Position numbers and translations under genes: made by a program. 41,817 bases of DNA from a virus. Positions 13,727-20,974 of this stretch are shown here, piece after piece. Every line of letters starts with the position of its first letter. Within the stretch, counting starts at the first letter, position 1. The notes under the pieces are model-generated. The model made no database searches. It saw only the letters and a program-made list of their open reading frames with translations, and was not told where the DNA came from. The stretch covers positions 1 to 41,817 of the IMG/VR virus record IMGVR_UViG_3300031274_000005, one strand, 5' to 3'.

Positions 13727-13956
13727 CAGAATGCCGCCCTGGCTGGACAGGAGCGTTGCTCTCCAAACGCTCCTCGCGTTTTGCTCCTGCCCACCCAGGA
13801 GGGCATTCCCCGGAGGGGCGGCGGAGCGGACGCGCCACCCCTCCCCGCAAGCACCGCTGCATCATCATGAACCGCTCTGGGGGCTTGTGCCCCCTGCCAC
13901 CCACACGACCGGCACTTTGACGATGATGAGAATCAAGTGGCCGTGCGGGTGGCGAG
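13727..13956 (-). other. Hairpin-dense non-coding region
   Basis: Between the helical gene ending at 13962 and the tRNA-like gene there is no convincing gene (an open frame 13608-13904 is low complexity here). It has a nested stem (13729-13742 with 13795-13808, enclosing the perfect 13749-13757 with 13766-13774), then 13812-13821 with 13832-13841, 13879-13883 with 13890-13894, and 13896-13907 with 13942-13953, each with at most 2 mismatches. A structured RNA or a single-strand replication signal would fit. Confidence 0.5.
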
Positions 13957-13961
13957 AGGCG

Positions 13962-14240
13962 CTAGGCTGTCTCGTCGAAGCCCTGCGTTAGGGCGTCGAT
14001 ATCCACACCCAGTTGCCGCGCCGCGATGTTGATCAGCCCCCGCGCCAGGGACAGTTCTACCTTGAGCTGTTCGATCCGCCGATTCTTCGCGGCCAGCTCC
14101 CCGGCCAGCACTAACAGCGTGCGGCTGTAATCGTTCTGGCAGGTCAGGCAGTCGGGCGGCGCGGCCTGGGGCGGCTTGCGCCCCTTGAGGATGTCGGTTG
14201 GCTCTTGCACCAAGTACTCATCGCTCGCGTGGTATCCCAT
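13962..14240 (-). CDS. Small protein with CxxC and helical C-terminus
   Basis: A 92-residue protein with CLTCQ (about residue 33) and a long helical segment (AGELAAKNRRIEQLKVELSL). A conserved small early protein type, function unknown. ATG in a TGATG overlap with the zinc protein upstream; longer in-frame starts read through that gene and are rejected. Confidence 0.65.
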   Translation of the reverse strand: MGYHASDEYLVQEPTDILKGRKPPQAAPPDCLTCQNDYSRTLLVLAGELAAKNRRIEQLKVELSLARGLINIAARQLGVDIDALTQGFDETA

Positions 14241-14470
14241 CAGGCCACCTCCACTTGCTTGTTGAATATCCAATCCCATTCGCCGGGGCGCGGCTCTTCG
14301 TTCCACTCTTCGCCCACCGTGGTGGACGCACACCCCACCGGTTTGTCGGCGCATGTCCAGAACTCCTGGACGTGCGTCATCACCTTCCCATCTATCACGA
14401 CCGGGAGGCGCTGTAGGCCATTGAATTCCGTACAGGGCTTCTTGCAGTGGGGACACTTGGGGGCTGTCAT
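14240..14470 (-). CDS. Zinc-binding small protein
   Basis: A 76-residue protein with CPHCKKPC near the N-terminus and further Cys (WTCADKPVGC), enough for a zinc site resembling phage restriction-alleviation/Lar-type zinc proteins (C-x2-C, then W..C..C and a W near the end). The Lar likeness is tentative. ATG overlaps the upstream stop as ATGA. Confidence 0.6.
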   Translation of the reverse strand: MTAPKCPHCKKPCTEFNGLQRLPVVIDGKVMTHVQEFWTCADKPVGCASTTVGEEWNEEPRPGEWDWIFNKQVEVA

Positions 14471-14688
14471 CGGCGGGCCTCGTTTTCGTTACCCGAACGA
14501 ACCTGTCCATCATCCCGAACAGTCAAATCAAAAAAAATACCATCACGATAGGTCGTGATGACTTCATGGATGTACTGCCGCAGCAGTTCGGTTTTGTTGG
14601 TTTCCTTGTCGGCGGCTACGGCACCCAACGCCCTGGCCCATGCCCTGGGGACGCGGATCGTTATTACGGTGGTGTCTTTGCTGTCCAA
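14467..14688 (-). CDS. Ribbon-helix-helix regulator, TTG start
   Basis: A 73-residue protein: beta strand TVITIRVPR, then two helices (AWARALGAVAADKE, KTELLRQYIHEVI), as in Arc/MetJ/CopG family repressors. The start is TTG, chosen because AGGAG lies exactly 7 bp upstream and no ATG fits. It is the first gene leftward from the divergent control region 14689-14815 and probably regulates it. Confidence 0.78.
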   Translation of the reverse strand: MDSKDTTVITIRVPRAWARALGAVAADKETNKTELLRQYIHEVITTYRDGIFFDLTVRDDGQVRSGNENEARR

Positions 14689-14726
14689 CTCTTTGCTCCT
14701 GAGTGTTCGGAAAACTGGACACCCTT

Positions 14727-14755
14727 ACGATACAGTATTGTGATATAATTGTCAA
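14727..14755 (-). promoter_or_regulatory. Leftward promoter of the divergent control region
   Basis: TTGACA, 17 bp, TATCGT on the minus strand, followed about 40 bp later by the ribosome site and TTG start of the RHH gene. A TATAAT box (14778-14783) on the plus strand probably serves the HTH gene, but no good -35 lies before it, which suggests activation. Confidence 0.55.
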
Positions 14756-14815
14756 TCACCATTTATGAATTTCCGGTTATAATGGCGTTAGAGCCACCCT
14801 AGCAAGGATGGATTT

Positions 14816-15181
14816 ATGCCCACAGAACTCGTCCACACGTTAGAAGAGCGCATTAAGGAGGATGGATTGCGCGCCGTGGCGCGCGGCATCAAGATCAGCC
14901 CGTCCACGCTGTACAGCATTTTAGACGGCAACGACTTCCAAGATCGAACACTCGCCAAGCTATCACGCTATCTTCATATACCCCCCACCGAGGTCTATCG
15001 TATGACGCACACCGAACACGGACATCAACCCAACGATGTCACCTATGACGCCATGCGCCTGATCGCCAGCATGATGGAGCTGCTGCCGGACGATATCAAG
15101 GCCCGCCTGATAGAACATTTTCAAAACATGATCCGAACCGAAATCCGATTTTATGAGAAATTCATGAACGACCATCAGTAA
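14816..15181 (+). CDS. HTH regulator, divergent to RHH gene
   Basis: A 121-residue protein with an N-terminal HTH of Cro/XRE-like type (GLRAVARGIKISPSTLYSIL, then LAKLSRYLHI) and a helical C-terminus for dimer contacts. AAGGA lies 7 bp before the ATG. Position and direction (opposite to all early genes) are those of a lysogeny-type repressor, though sequence alone does not show it. Confidence 0.75.
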   Translation: MPTELVHTLEERIKEDGLRAVARGIKISPSTLYSILDGNDFQDRTLAKLSRYLHIPPTEVYRMTHTEHGHQPNDVTYDAMRLIASMMELLPDDIKARLIEHFQNMIRTEIRFYEKFMNDHQ

Positions 15182-15237
15182 GTGTGTTATTATGGGTGTA
15201 CGACTTGTTGGACTTGATTAAATAGGATAGGGGAGTC

Positions 15238-15411
15238 ATGAACGAATTGATGGTACTCCTACCCTACGCCTCCCCAGACACCCTGCTCGACATCATTCAA
15301 ACCCTGAAGGGCGCGTTGGATAGGATGGGAAAGCTCGACGATTACCACCGCCAGTGGTGCAAGCGCGTCGAGGGGCGGCTCAGGTCGCAAGACCTGGCAA
15401 AAGCCGCGTAG
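15238..15411 (+). CDS. 57-residue small protein
   Basis: A short frame starting MNELMVLLPYASPDTLLDI and ending in a basic segment. GGGAG lies 3-4 bp before the ATG, and a terminator follows 10 bp after the stop. Codon use is like neighbours. No family recognised. Confidence 0.6.
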   Translation: MNELMVLLPYASPDTLLDIIQTLKGALDRMGKLDDYHRQWCKRVEGRLRSQDLAKAA

Positions 15412-15420
15412 TATCGGGCC

Positions 15421-15442
15421 GGGGCGCGCAAGCGCCCCTTTT
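15421..15442 (+). terminator. Intrinsic terminator
   Basis: GGGGCGC and GCGCCCC pair perfectly around GCAA and are followed by TTTT. It ends the HTH transcript. Confidence 0.8.
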
Positions 15443-15459
15443 CATTGTATACTGTCCTT

Positions 15460-15726
15460 ATGAAGAAAAAACAGACGCCAGACATCCCCGCCCCGCCCGT
15501 CGAGATGACACCCAACCAGGCGCTCGACTACATGGCGCGCCTCTACTACGAACAGACCCTCGCTATCCTGGATATCGCAGACGACATCGAGGACCTGGCA
15601 CGAGATCGGGACTGGTGGGCGCGCGTCCGGCGGGAATTCGATTGGCTCTTTTGGATCGTCGTTGGGCCGATCCTGCTGGGGCTGCTGTTTTTCCTGCTGA
15701 CCGGGCTGGCGCTGTTCGGCAATTGA
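15460..15726 (+). CDS. Small membrane-anchored protein
   Basis: An 88-residue protein: Lys-rich start, helical acidic middle (LAILDIADDIEDLARDRDWW), and a C-terminal hydrophobic segment of about 23 residues (WIVVGPILLGLLFFLLTGL). A tail-anchored layout. TATACT lies 6 bp before the ATG and no ribosome site is seen, so a leaderless message is possible. Confidence 0.6.
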   Translation: MKKKQTPDIPAPPVEMTPNQALDYMARLYYEQTLAILDIADDIEDLARDRDWWARVRREFDWLFWIVVGPILLGLLFFLLTGLALFGN

Positions 15727-15756
15727 CGGCGTGCGGCGTAGGCGCTGGATTGCCTC

Positions 15757-15783
15757 CCCCGGCTCCATGAGCCGGGGCTTTTT
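15757..15783 (+). terminator. Intrinsic terminator
   Basis: CCCCGGCT and AGCCGGGG pair perfectly around a 5-nt loop, followed by CTTTTT. Confidence 0.88.
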
Positions 15784-15797
15784 GTTGCCCGGACAAC

Positions 15798-15842
15798 TTG
15801 GTCAAAACTTGGTCAAGATGAAGACCGCCCCCAAGGTATAAT
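15798..15842 (+). promoter_or_regulatory. Direct repeats before a -10 box
   Basis: TTGGTCAA occurs at 15798-15805 and 15809-15816, 11 bp apart (one helix turn), and TATAAT lies at 15837-15842 without a good -35. This looks like an activator-dependent promoter just upstream of the consensus promoter at 15857-15884. Confidence 0.4.
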
Positions 15843-15856
15843 GGGGGGTTTGTTGC

Positions 15857-15884
15857 TTGACAATGTACATACAATGTGTATAAT
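15857..15884 (+). promoter_or_regulatory. Consensus promoter of the RHH-membrane-pentapeptide genes
   Basis: TTGACA, 16 bp, TATAAT, both perfect. The spacer contains the palindrome ATGTACAT, and ACAATGT is repeated across it, suggesting an operator for a small regulator such as the RHH protein it drives. The coding start is about 12 bp past the expected transcription start. Confidence 0.82.
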
Positions 15885-15902
15885 TGAGGCATGAGGTGGA
15901 AC

Positions 15903-16085
15903 ATGGAAAAGATACCGCAAAACTTCAGGCTACCCCGCGTGACCATTGAGCAGCTAGAGGAGATGGCGCGCAAGCGGGGGCTGAGCAAGACCGCCATTGT
16001 TATCTTGGCAGTAGGCGAACTGCACCTTAAGAACCGAATAGACAACCAGGAGCGGGCACCCGCCCGCTTGGAGGAAAACACATGA
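15903..16085 (+). CDS. Ribbon-helix-helix protein
   Basis: A 60-residue protein with strand FRLPRVTIEQLEEMARKRG and a second helix (SKTAIVILAVGEL), typical of CopG/RHH regulators. ATG 15903 has AGGTGG 3 bp upstream; ATG 15891 is the alternative. It overlaps the membrane protein gene (ATGA) and may repress its own promoter. Confidence 0.72.
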   Translation: MEKIPQNFRLPRVTIEQLEEMARKRGLSKTAIVILAVGELHLKNRIDNQERAPARLEENT

Positions 16086-16777
16086 AAATGGCAAAGACGC
16101 AGATTGCAAATCTGATGCTAAGCATGGCTGCGTTTGGCTTGTTCGTCGCAAACCAGATCAACGCATTCCAGGGTAAGCATCTCGACTTGCGAAGCGAATG
16201 GGGGCCGTACTTGCTTTCGGGCTTCCTCGCACTCGGCATTGCGATCCAAATCGGCAAAATCATCGAAGGACATCGCCACTGGCTCGAAGTGATCGTAACC
16301 GGCGTTCTTCTCACCGTCCATGTGGTCGCAGAAGTCACCATCTGGTACCGGGCACAGATACTTGGAGTGGGCATACCATCACAGTTGCCACTCTGGATCG
16401 TGGGCCTCTATTGGATCGTGGGCTTACTCGACGTACTGGCGCGGTTTGGGGCGCGAGAGTTACAGCTTTTCCGGGGCGAATCGGAATACGAGCGCCTACA
16501 ACGGCAGTTGCGAGAAGCCAAGCAAGAGGCCGCCCTGGCAAGGCAAGCGGCAAGTTTTATCCAGCAGCATTCGCAGGATGCAAAATCAGTGCAATCGCAC
16601 AGTGCAAAGGTATACGAAGCCGTATGCCCCGATTGTGGGCAACTGCTTACAGCCACGAGCAAACGTGGGGTTACGAACGCACTCAATGCACACAAGCGGT
16701 GGTGTCCGGCGCAGAAGCAAATCGTACAAGGAAATGGACACCAACCAGTGCCAGAACGGCACACCAACGACAACTAG
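16082..16777 (+). CDS. Membrane protein with cytoplasmic coiled coil and zinc finger
   Basis: A 231-residue protein with about four hydrophobic segments in the first ~125 residues, a coiled coil (~135-160, YERLQRQLREAKQEAALARQ) and a C2-HC finger (CPDC then HKRWC near residue 180-205). A membrane sensor or exclusion protein is possible; neither is shown. Cotranscribed with the RHH gene and followed by the pentapeptide gene. Confidence 0.7.
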   Translation: MKMAKTQIANLMLSMAAFGLFVANQINAFQGKHLDLRSEWGPYLLSGFLALGIAIQIGKIIEGHRHWLEVIVTGVLLTVHVVAEVTIWYRAQILGVGIPSQLPLWIVGLYWIVGLLDVLARFGARELQLFRGESEYERLQRQLREAKQEAALARQAASFIQQHSQDAKSVQSHSAKVYEAVCPDCGQLLTATSKRGVTNALNAHKRWCPAQKQIVQGNGHQPVPERHTNDN

Positions 16778-16819
16778 AAAGCCGGGCGGGTGCCCGCCCG
16801 CATGTAAAGGAGTGGAGCG

Positions 16820-17212
16820 ATGGAAGCATGGGAACGAGTGGGAGAATCGCCCGCCTATTGGGGCGGAGCACGATCAGAATGGACCCTGGAGCGGCAGCGG
16901 GCGCTCCATGCCAAATGGAAGATCATTCATGCCCGCCACAACTTGGATGGACACAACTTTTCGGGACAGAGCCTATGCGGGGCAGACCTGGGTTTTCTTA
17001 GCCTTGAGGGGGCGAATTTCAACGGGGCAGACCTGCGCTATGCCAACTTCGGAGCCTCATTGCTTTATGGGGCGACATTCGTAGGGGCCAAGCTATGTAA
17101 TGCAGATTTCATTGACGCCGAATTGGTGGGCACCGATTTTTCCGAATCAGACTTGACAGACGCCAGGATGCCCGACGGCAGTATCTACTCATATGGCGGT
17201 CGCTGGGGCTAG
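16820..17212 (+). CDS. Pentapeptide-repeat protein
   Basis: A 130-residue protein. Residues ~42-115 contain about 14 A(D/N)LXX-type repeats (ANFNGADLRYANFGASLL, AKLCNADFIDAEL), which fold as a right-handed quadrilateral beta helix. Some family members mimic DNA and inhibit gyrase or restriction. The N-terminus (~1-40) is not repetitive. AGGAG lies 7 bp before the ATG. Confidence 0.85.
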   Translation: MEAWERVGESPAYWGGARSEWTLERQRALHAKWKIIHARHNLDGHNFSGQSLCGADLGFLSLEGANFNGADLRYANFGASLLYGATFVGAKLCNADFIDAELVGTDFSESDLTDARMPDGSIYSYGGRWG

Positions 17213-17244
17213 CCCCCGCCAGCGCGGCGGGGCGGAGGTGAGAC

Positions 17245-17493
17245 GTGGATGAATTTCCCATAATCAAAGATGGATATATCCGTATTCAACTGAACGAGTT
17301 CTTGGGTATCTGCAAGATGCTGGGGCTAGATGCCGAAAAAACCATCACCTGGATTGCTGGAGAAAATGGGCGTACCCCGGTCTGGTTAGCCCCGCAGTGG
17401 GATATCTATCAAGCTATCGAGCGGGCGCAAGAATCGGAGCGGCTATTGGCGCAAGCCCAGGCAGGCCCGGAGCCGGGCGAGGGGGGCGAGTGA
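17245..17493 (+). CDS. Small hypothetical protein
   Basis: An 82-residue protein starting at GTG, with GGAGGTGA upstream. The nearby ATG at 17249 is out of frame. Acidic C-terminus with a Gly/Glu-rich end. No family recognised. It overlaps the next gene as TGATG. Confidence 0.6.
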   Translation: MDEFPIIKDGYIRIQLNEFLGICKMLGLDAEKTITWIAGENGRTPVWLAPQWDIYQAIERAQESERLLAQAQAGPEPGEGGE

Positions 17494-17726
17494 TGAAACT
17501 ATTTTCCCAATTATTCCCCAAACGATATTTTGTTACTCAATATGAGGACATCCCGCCTGTGGCTTATAATCGTCGTCAAGCGCGGGGCGGCTACCTTTTT
17601 AGCATTCCGCCCGAACTGCAAATACCCTACGAATTCGGGCGCGAGATGCGAAAAATCATTGGGAAGGCCGCCGCGACCACGCCCCCACCTTCCAATCCGA
17701 ACCAGGGCGATCCGCATCAAACGTGA
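17493..17726 (+). CDS. Small hypothetical protein
   Basis: A 77-residue protein with a basic start (KLFSQLFPKRY) and a Pro-rich end. It is the last plus-strand gene; the lysis-region gene converges with it 64 bp away and no clear terminator separates them. Confidence 0.6.
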   Translation: MKLFSQLFPKRYFVTQYEDIPPVAYNRRQARGGYLFSIPPELQIPYEFGREMRKIIGKAAATTPPPSNPNQGDPHQT

Positions 17727-17789
17727 GATAGCGGTGTCGCCCTGTTTCCAGGTCGGTTTCGATGATGGCCGCGCCCGCGAAGTGGGCCA

Positions 17790-18197
17790 CTAAGGGCGGG
17801 CTGCCGATGCCTTCCCGCGAGTCTTGGTGGTCAGGTTGGACGCCTTGAACAGATCATGCCACATATTGGTGAACCATTCAATCAAGCCCATCCCAGACAG
17901 CAACGCGATAAAGGCCGCGATCCAGTTGATCATATCCGCGAAGCCGGGCGTCAGCGAGTTGAGCAGCTCTTGCAGCGGCCCATCCAGCCCCAGCCCCGCC
18001 ACGGCGGCCATGATCAGGCCGACCAGCGCCGAGAACACGGTCTTCAGCTTCTCGCCATCGACCTCGACGCCGAACCATCCGAGCACCCACTGCACCAGCT
18101 CAATGATCCGTTCATTGCCCAGCGCCAGCACGACCAGCGCCACGGCAATAAGGGCGAACTGACTGAGCAGCGCCACCAGGTTATTCCAATCAAACAT
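17790..18197 (-). CDS. Possible internally started holin-like product
   Basis: In frame with the 485-residue gene. The strong site AGGAG lies exactly 7 bp before ATG 18197 and would make a 135-residue protein with the hydrophobic segments only. Two products from one gene are familiar in phage lysis genes. Evidence is the ribosome site and domain boundary; both agree. Confidence 0.5.
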   Translation of the reverse strand: MFDWNNLVALLSQFALIAVALVVLALGNERIIELVQWVLGWFGVEVDGEKLKTVFSALVGLIMAAVAGLGLDGPLQELLNSLTPGFADMINWIAAFIALLSGMGLIEWFTNMWHDLFKASNLTTKTRGKASAARP

Positions 18198-19247
18198 CTC
18201 CATACTCCTTGATTCTAAACTCTGTGGGGCGATGACGTCTTGCGCCCCACCCGATATCGGCGCGCATCGCACGCTCAGGTTGTCCACGTAAATCTCGTTG
18301 TAGTCGCCCGGCCACAGGTTGTACCACTCCACTGCAATCGTGGTCTGTGGCCCGGTCGGCACGAAATACAGCCGCATCTGGGTAAATTTCTGGGTGATAT
18401 CATAGAGACCGGCCTCATATCCATAATCCGATGACACTACCATGTTCGGATCATCCACCTGCCGGTCGAGCGGAAGCTGGTTGCCCTCTGCATCAAAGAA
18501 GTAAGGCGGCCCCCCATCCAGGAAGGCCACGAGTTGCGCGTGCCCATTCCGCCGGTCGTCTGCCGTGAGGATATCTGAGCGATAGTCTGGGTTGCCGGGC
18601 GCGTTGCTTCGCCAGCTCGCCGCGAACCAGCCCTCGACCTCTACCGTCGCCAAACAGTATGCCGCATCGGTCGTATCGACGACCTGGTACCAGCCGCCCC
18701 AGCAGTTGCGCCCCCGGCAGTGGGCACCTTGCGCCCGGTCGCCCTCAAAGACGCGGTAGGGGTCCACCCATATGGCTGCCTCTTTGCTCTCCATCGTCGC
18801 CATCGTTTCCGGTTGGTTGCATCCGGTCGTCTGCCCCGGCTCACAAATCAGCGGCACCTGGCACTTGCGCGGCGCGTATTGAAAGCCCTCGGAGTCGAGC
18901 ACCGTGTCGTTGCAGAAGTAATCGACGAGCCAGGGCGCACAGTTGCCGGATGGGCAGTCGTGGAAAAGACCCTCCATCCCGCCCACCAGCACCAGCTCCG
19001 GCGCATCCTCCGGGATGTCTCCAGGGACGATGGGGGTAGGGGTCAGAAAGCCCGTCGGCGTCGCGGATGGCTCCTGGGTGGCCGTCTCCGTGGCGCTAGG
19101 GGGGGTAGGCGAGGCGGTGGGCGATTCTGTGGGCTGGGCGGTGTCCGTCGGCTCCGGCGTCCCTGTGGGCGTTGTGGGCGGCGTGGCGCACGCCAACGCG
19201 GCCAGCAATAAAACAACCCCTGCCAGCAAAATACGATTATGCTGCAT
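17790..19247 (-). CDS. Lipoprotein-like surface domain fused to holin-like membrane domain
   Basis: A 485-residue protein. Signal-like N-terminus (RILLAGVVLLLAALAC, a weak lipobox), then a Thr/Pro-rich linker (~22-70), a Cys-containing beta-sandwich-like region (~80-335, ending DNLSVRC), then 3-4 hydrophobic segments in the last ~135 residues (LSQFALIAVALVVLALG, LVGLIMAAVAGLG, WIAAFIALLSGMGL) with a basic end. The C-terminal part looks holin-like. An internal ATG at 18197 with AGGAG at 7 bp may yield it separately. Start ATG overlaps the upstream gene by 11 bp. Confidence 0.7.
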   Translation of the reverse strand: MQHNRILLAGVVLLLAALACATPPTTPTGTPEPTDTAQPTESPTASPTPPSATETATQEPSATPTGFLTPTPIVPGDIPEDAPELVLVGGMEGLFHDCPSGNCAPWLVDYFCNDTVLDSEGFQYAPRKCQVPLICEPGQTTGCNQPETMATMESKEAAIWVDPYRVFEGDRAQGAHCRGRNCWGGWYQVVDTTDAAYCLATVEVEGWFAASWRSNAPGNPDYRSDILTADDRRNGHAQLVAFLDGGPPYFFDAEGNQLPLDRQVDDPNMVVSSDYGYEAGLYDITQKFTQMRLYFVPTGPQTTIAVEWYNLWPGDYNEIYVDNLSVRCAPISGGAQDVIAPQSLESRSMEMFDWNNLVALLSQFALIAVALVVLALGNERIIELVQWVLGWFGVEVDGEKLKTVFSALVGLIMAAVAGLGLDGPLQELLNSLTPGFADMINWIAAFIALLSGMGLIEWFTNMWHDLFKASNLTTKTRGKASAARP

Positions 19248-19887
19248 CCTTCTTTGCCTCCCCCAGCGGTCCGGTGCCGGTCTTATTCTCGACAGCCTTC
19301 AGGCGCTTCTCTAACTTCGCAACTGTCGCCTCCGCCTCTTCGCTCTTGTGGGCGGCGTCGGCGCGACTCTTTTGAACTTTCACGAGTTCATCCTGAAGAT
19401 CGCTAATCAATTTGTCTTTGTCCTTTTCCCGAATGGCGGATGCCGCATTTGCATCAGTCAGGTCTTTGATGAGGTCGGCCAATTCACTGATCCGCTTGTC
19501 GCGCTGTTGAACGGTGCGATTTAGAGTGGCAATCTCTTTTTTCTGACCTTCGACCTGCTGCCGAAGCTCATTGATTTCGTTCTCTTTGATGGTCGTATCT
19601 TGCTCCAGGTCTTCAACCCGACATGCGAGCGCCTCGTATTTCGCCCGCTCTTCTTTCAGCTTGCGCTCAGAGTGCAACTCGATATCCTCTCGGAGTCGGC
19701 GCTGGTTATCGATGATCTGCTGGTTAATCTGCTGCTGCTTATCATCTTGATGTTCATTCGATTCGATGATTTTTTGGAGGGCTTGGATAACCTGTATCAA
19801 AGCCCAGATCACCACGCCCGCAATGCCCAGCGCGATAACCAGCGGCCCCCCCTCTAAAATGGCTGATATGATTCCTGATAGATCCAT
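19237..19887 (-). CDS. Membrane-anchored coiled-coil protein (spanin-like or similar)
   Basis: A 216-residue protein with one hydrophobic segment (about residues 14-34) followed by ~150 residues of coiled coil (DDKQQQINQQIIDNQRRL, EINELRQQVEGQKKEIATL). Position beside the holin-like protein suggests a lysis role such as an i-spanin or XhlA-like protein, but no partner o-spanin was recognised. Confidence 0.6.
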   Translation of the reverse strand: MDLSGIISAILEGGPLVIALGIAGVVIWALIQVIQALQKIIESNEHQDDKQQQINQQIIDNQRRLREDIELHSERKLKEERAKYEALACRVEDLEQDTTIKENEINELRQQVEGQKKEIATLNRTVQQRDKRISELADLIKDLTDANAASAIREKDKDKLISDLQDELVKVQKSRADAAHKSEEAEATVAKLEKRLKAVENKTGTGPLGEAKKDAA

Positions 19888-19896
19888 GAGTTATTC

Positions 19897-20349
19897 CTAT
19901 TCCTCGCCCGCCTGTAGGCCGGGCCACGTCTCATTCCGCAGTTCCAACACCATTTGAATCATGTTCCATTGAGCGGTCGCCATGTTTGCCAGCACCTCAT
20001 TAGCCTCGGCCAGGTTGGCGATTGGTAGCAGGTCGCTCACGTGTTCCGCGTACCAATCGCCCGCCTCGGCGGTCGTCCACCGCGCCCAACCGGGGATATC
20101 CCTCACGTTGTCCTTGGCCCCCAGGCGGATCGCCTCCAGGACGGCGGGCGGGATAATGGGGTGGGCCACGATCCAATCGGTCCAGAACGCCTCTAGCGCC
20201 GCTGCGCTGGGCTTCGGCGTCCCGGTGTTGTTGCGATCCCAGTCCTGAATGTTGGCGTATTCGGCCAGGGAGTCGGGGTCAGCGCTATCGCCCGCCCAGC
20301 GAAAGCCAACATTCGGGAACATTGATTCTGCTGCGCCCTTATAATTCAT
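19897..20349 (-). CDS. Fibre-associated small protein
   Basis: A 150-residue protein, with sequence (WDRNNTGTPKPSAAALEAFWTD) and position after fibre genes reminiscent of XkdW/tail-fibre assembly-type proteins. This is a weak likeness. No chaperone motif is diagnostic. Confidence 0.5.
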   Translation of the reverse strand: MNYKGAAESMFPNVGFRWAGDSADPDSLAEYANIQDWDRNNTGTPKPSAAALEAFWTDWIVAHPIIPPAVLEAIRLGAKDNVRDIPGWARWTTAEAGDWYAEHVSDLLPIANLAEANEVLANMATAQWNMIQMVLELRNETWPGLQAGEE

Positions 20350-20353
20350 CGCG

Positions 20354-20974
20354 TCATCCTATCTTCAGAATTTCTACTATTGTGTAATAATTGTAATGCC
20401 CAGAGATGCTGTGACTTTGCCCAAAGCCAGAAGTGGCTTGCGTTCCCGTAGATCGGTGTCGGATTTCAAAGACCTTCGCGCCCGCGATAGTGATCGTGCC
20501 CTTACCAATTGAAAGCGCGTTATTGCCACCATAAGTGGGCGATCCCGTTATATCTTCCGTCGAATCTGTGGTGTTATACAGCCAGCTCACCGTGCCATTT
20601 ACCGCTGCATGGGCCATTGCTTGCCAGCGGACAATGTAAGTCCCCGCTTGAAGGGTGAACTGATTGCTCGATATGCTAACAATGTTGTCGGCATCAGACA
20701 GCTCGGTATTCAAATCTCGCGTGCGATCTGCCCCGGCGCTAAAATCGCCGCCACTGACGTTGTAGGCTTTTTGGTCTGCGATAATGGCATAGCTCACCAG
20801 ATCACCAAAGGTGAACTCGTCTATGGCCTCCAGCATGTCCTGGACGGTGGCCGCCACACCAAAAAGCAGATTGTCCAGGCTGCCAACGTCTACCGTGACA
20901 TCGCCTGCCGTGACAACCCCGGTCGTCACATATTGTTTGCCGTCTACATCTCGATGTTCTATGTCCCAGCCCAT
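20354..20974 (-). CDS. Tail fibre/receptor-binding protein with C1q/TNF-like end
   Basis: A 206-residue protein. The C-terminal ~125 residues show the jelly-roll pattern of phage C1q/TNF-like domains (FTLQAGTYIVRWQAMAHA, FEIRHRSTG, YYTIVEILKIG). The N-terminal part is short and probably anchors it. Starts directly at the previous stop (TAAATG). Likely a receptor contact. Confidence 0.68.
   Translation of the reverse strand: MGWDIEHRDVDGKQYVTTGVVTAGDVTVDVGSLDNLLFGVAATVQDMLEAIDEFTFGDLVSYAIIADQKAYNVSGGDFSAGADRTRDLNTELSDADNIVSISSNQFTLQAGTYIVRWQAMAHAAVNGTVSWLYNTTDSTEDITGSPTYGGNNALSIGKGTITIAGAKVFEIRHRSTGTQATSGFGQSHSISGHYNYYTIVEILKIG

Noticed and set aside
13608-13904. Minus-strand frame of 98 residues
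   Set aside because: Its first half is the hairpin-dense stretch and looks low in complexity; only the last ~35 residues could be coding and they lack a start with a ribosome site. Kept as non-coding.
16198-17084. Plus-strand frames of 254 and 267 residues in other phases
   Set aside because: They overlap the membrane protein and pentapeptide genes, which have clear features and ribosome sites.
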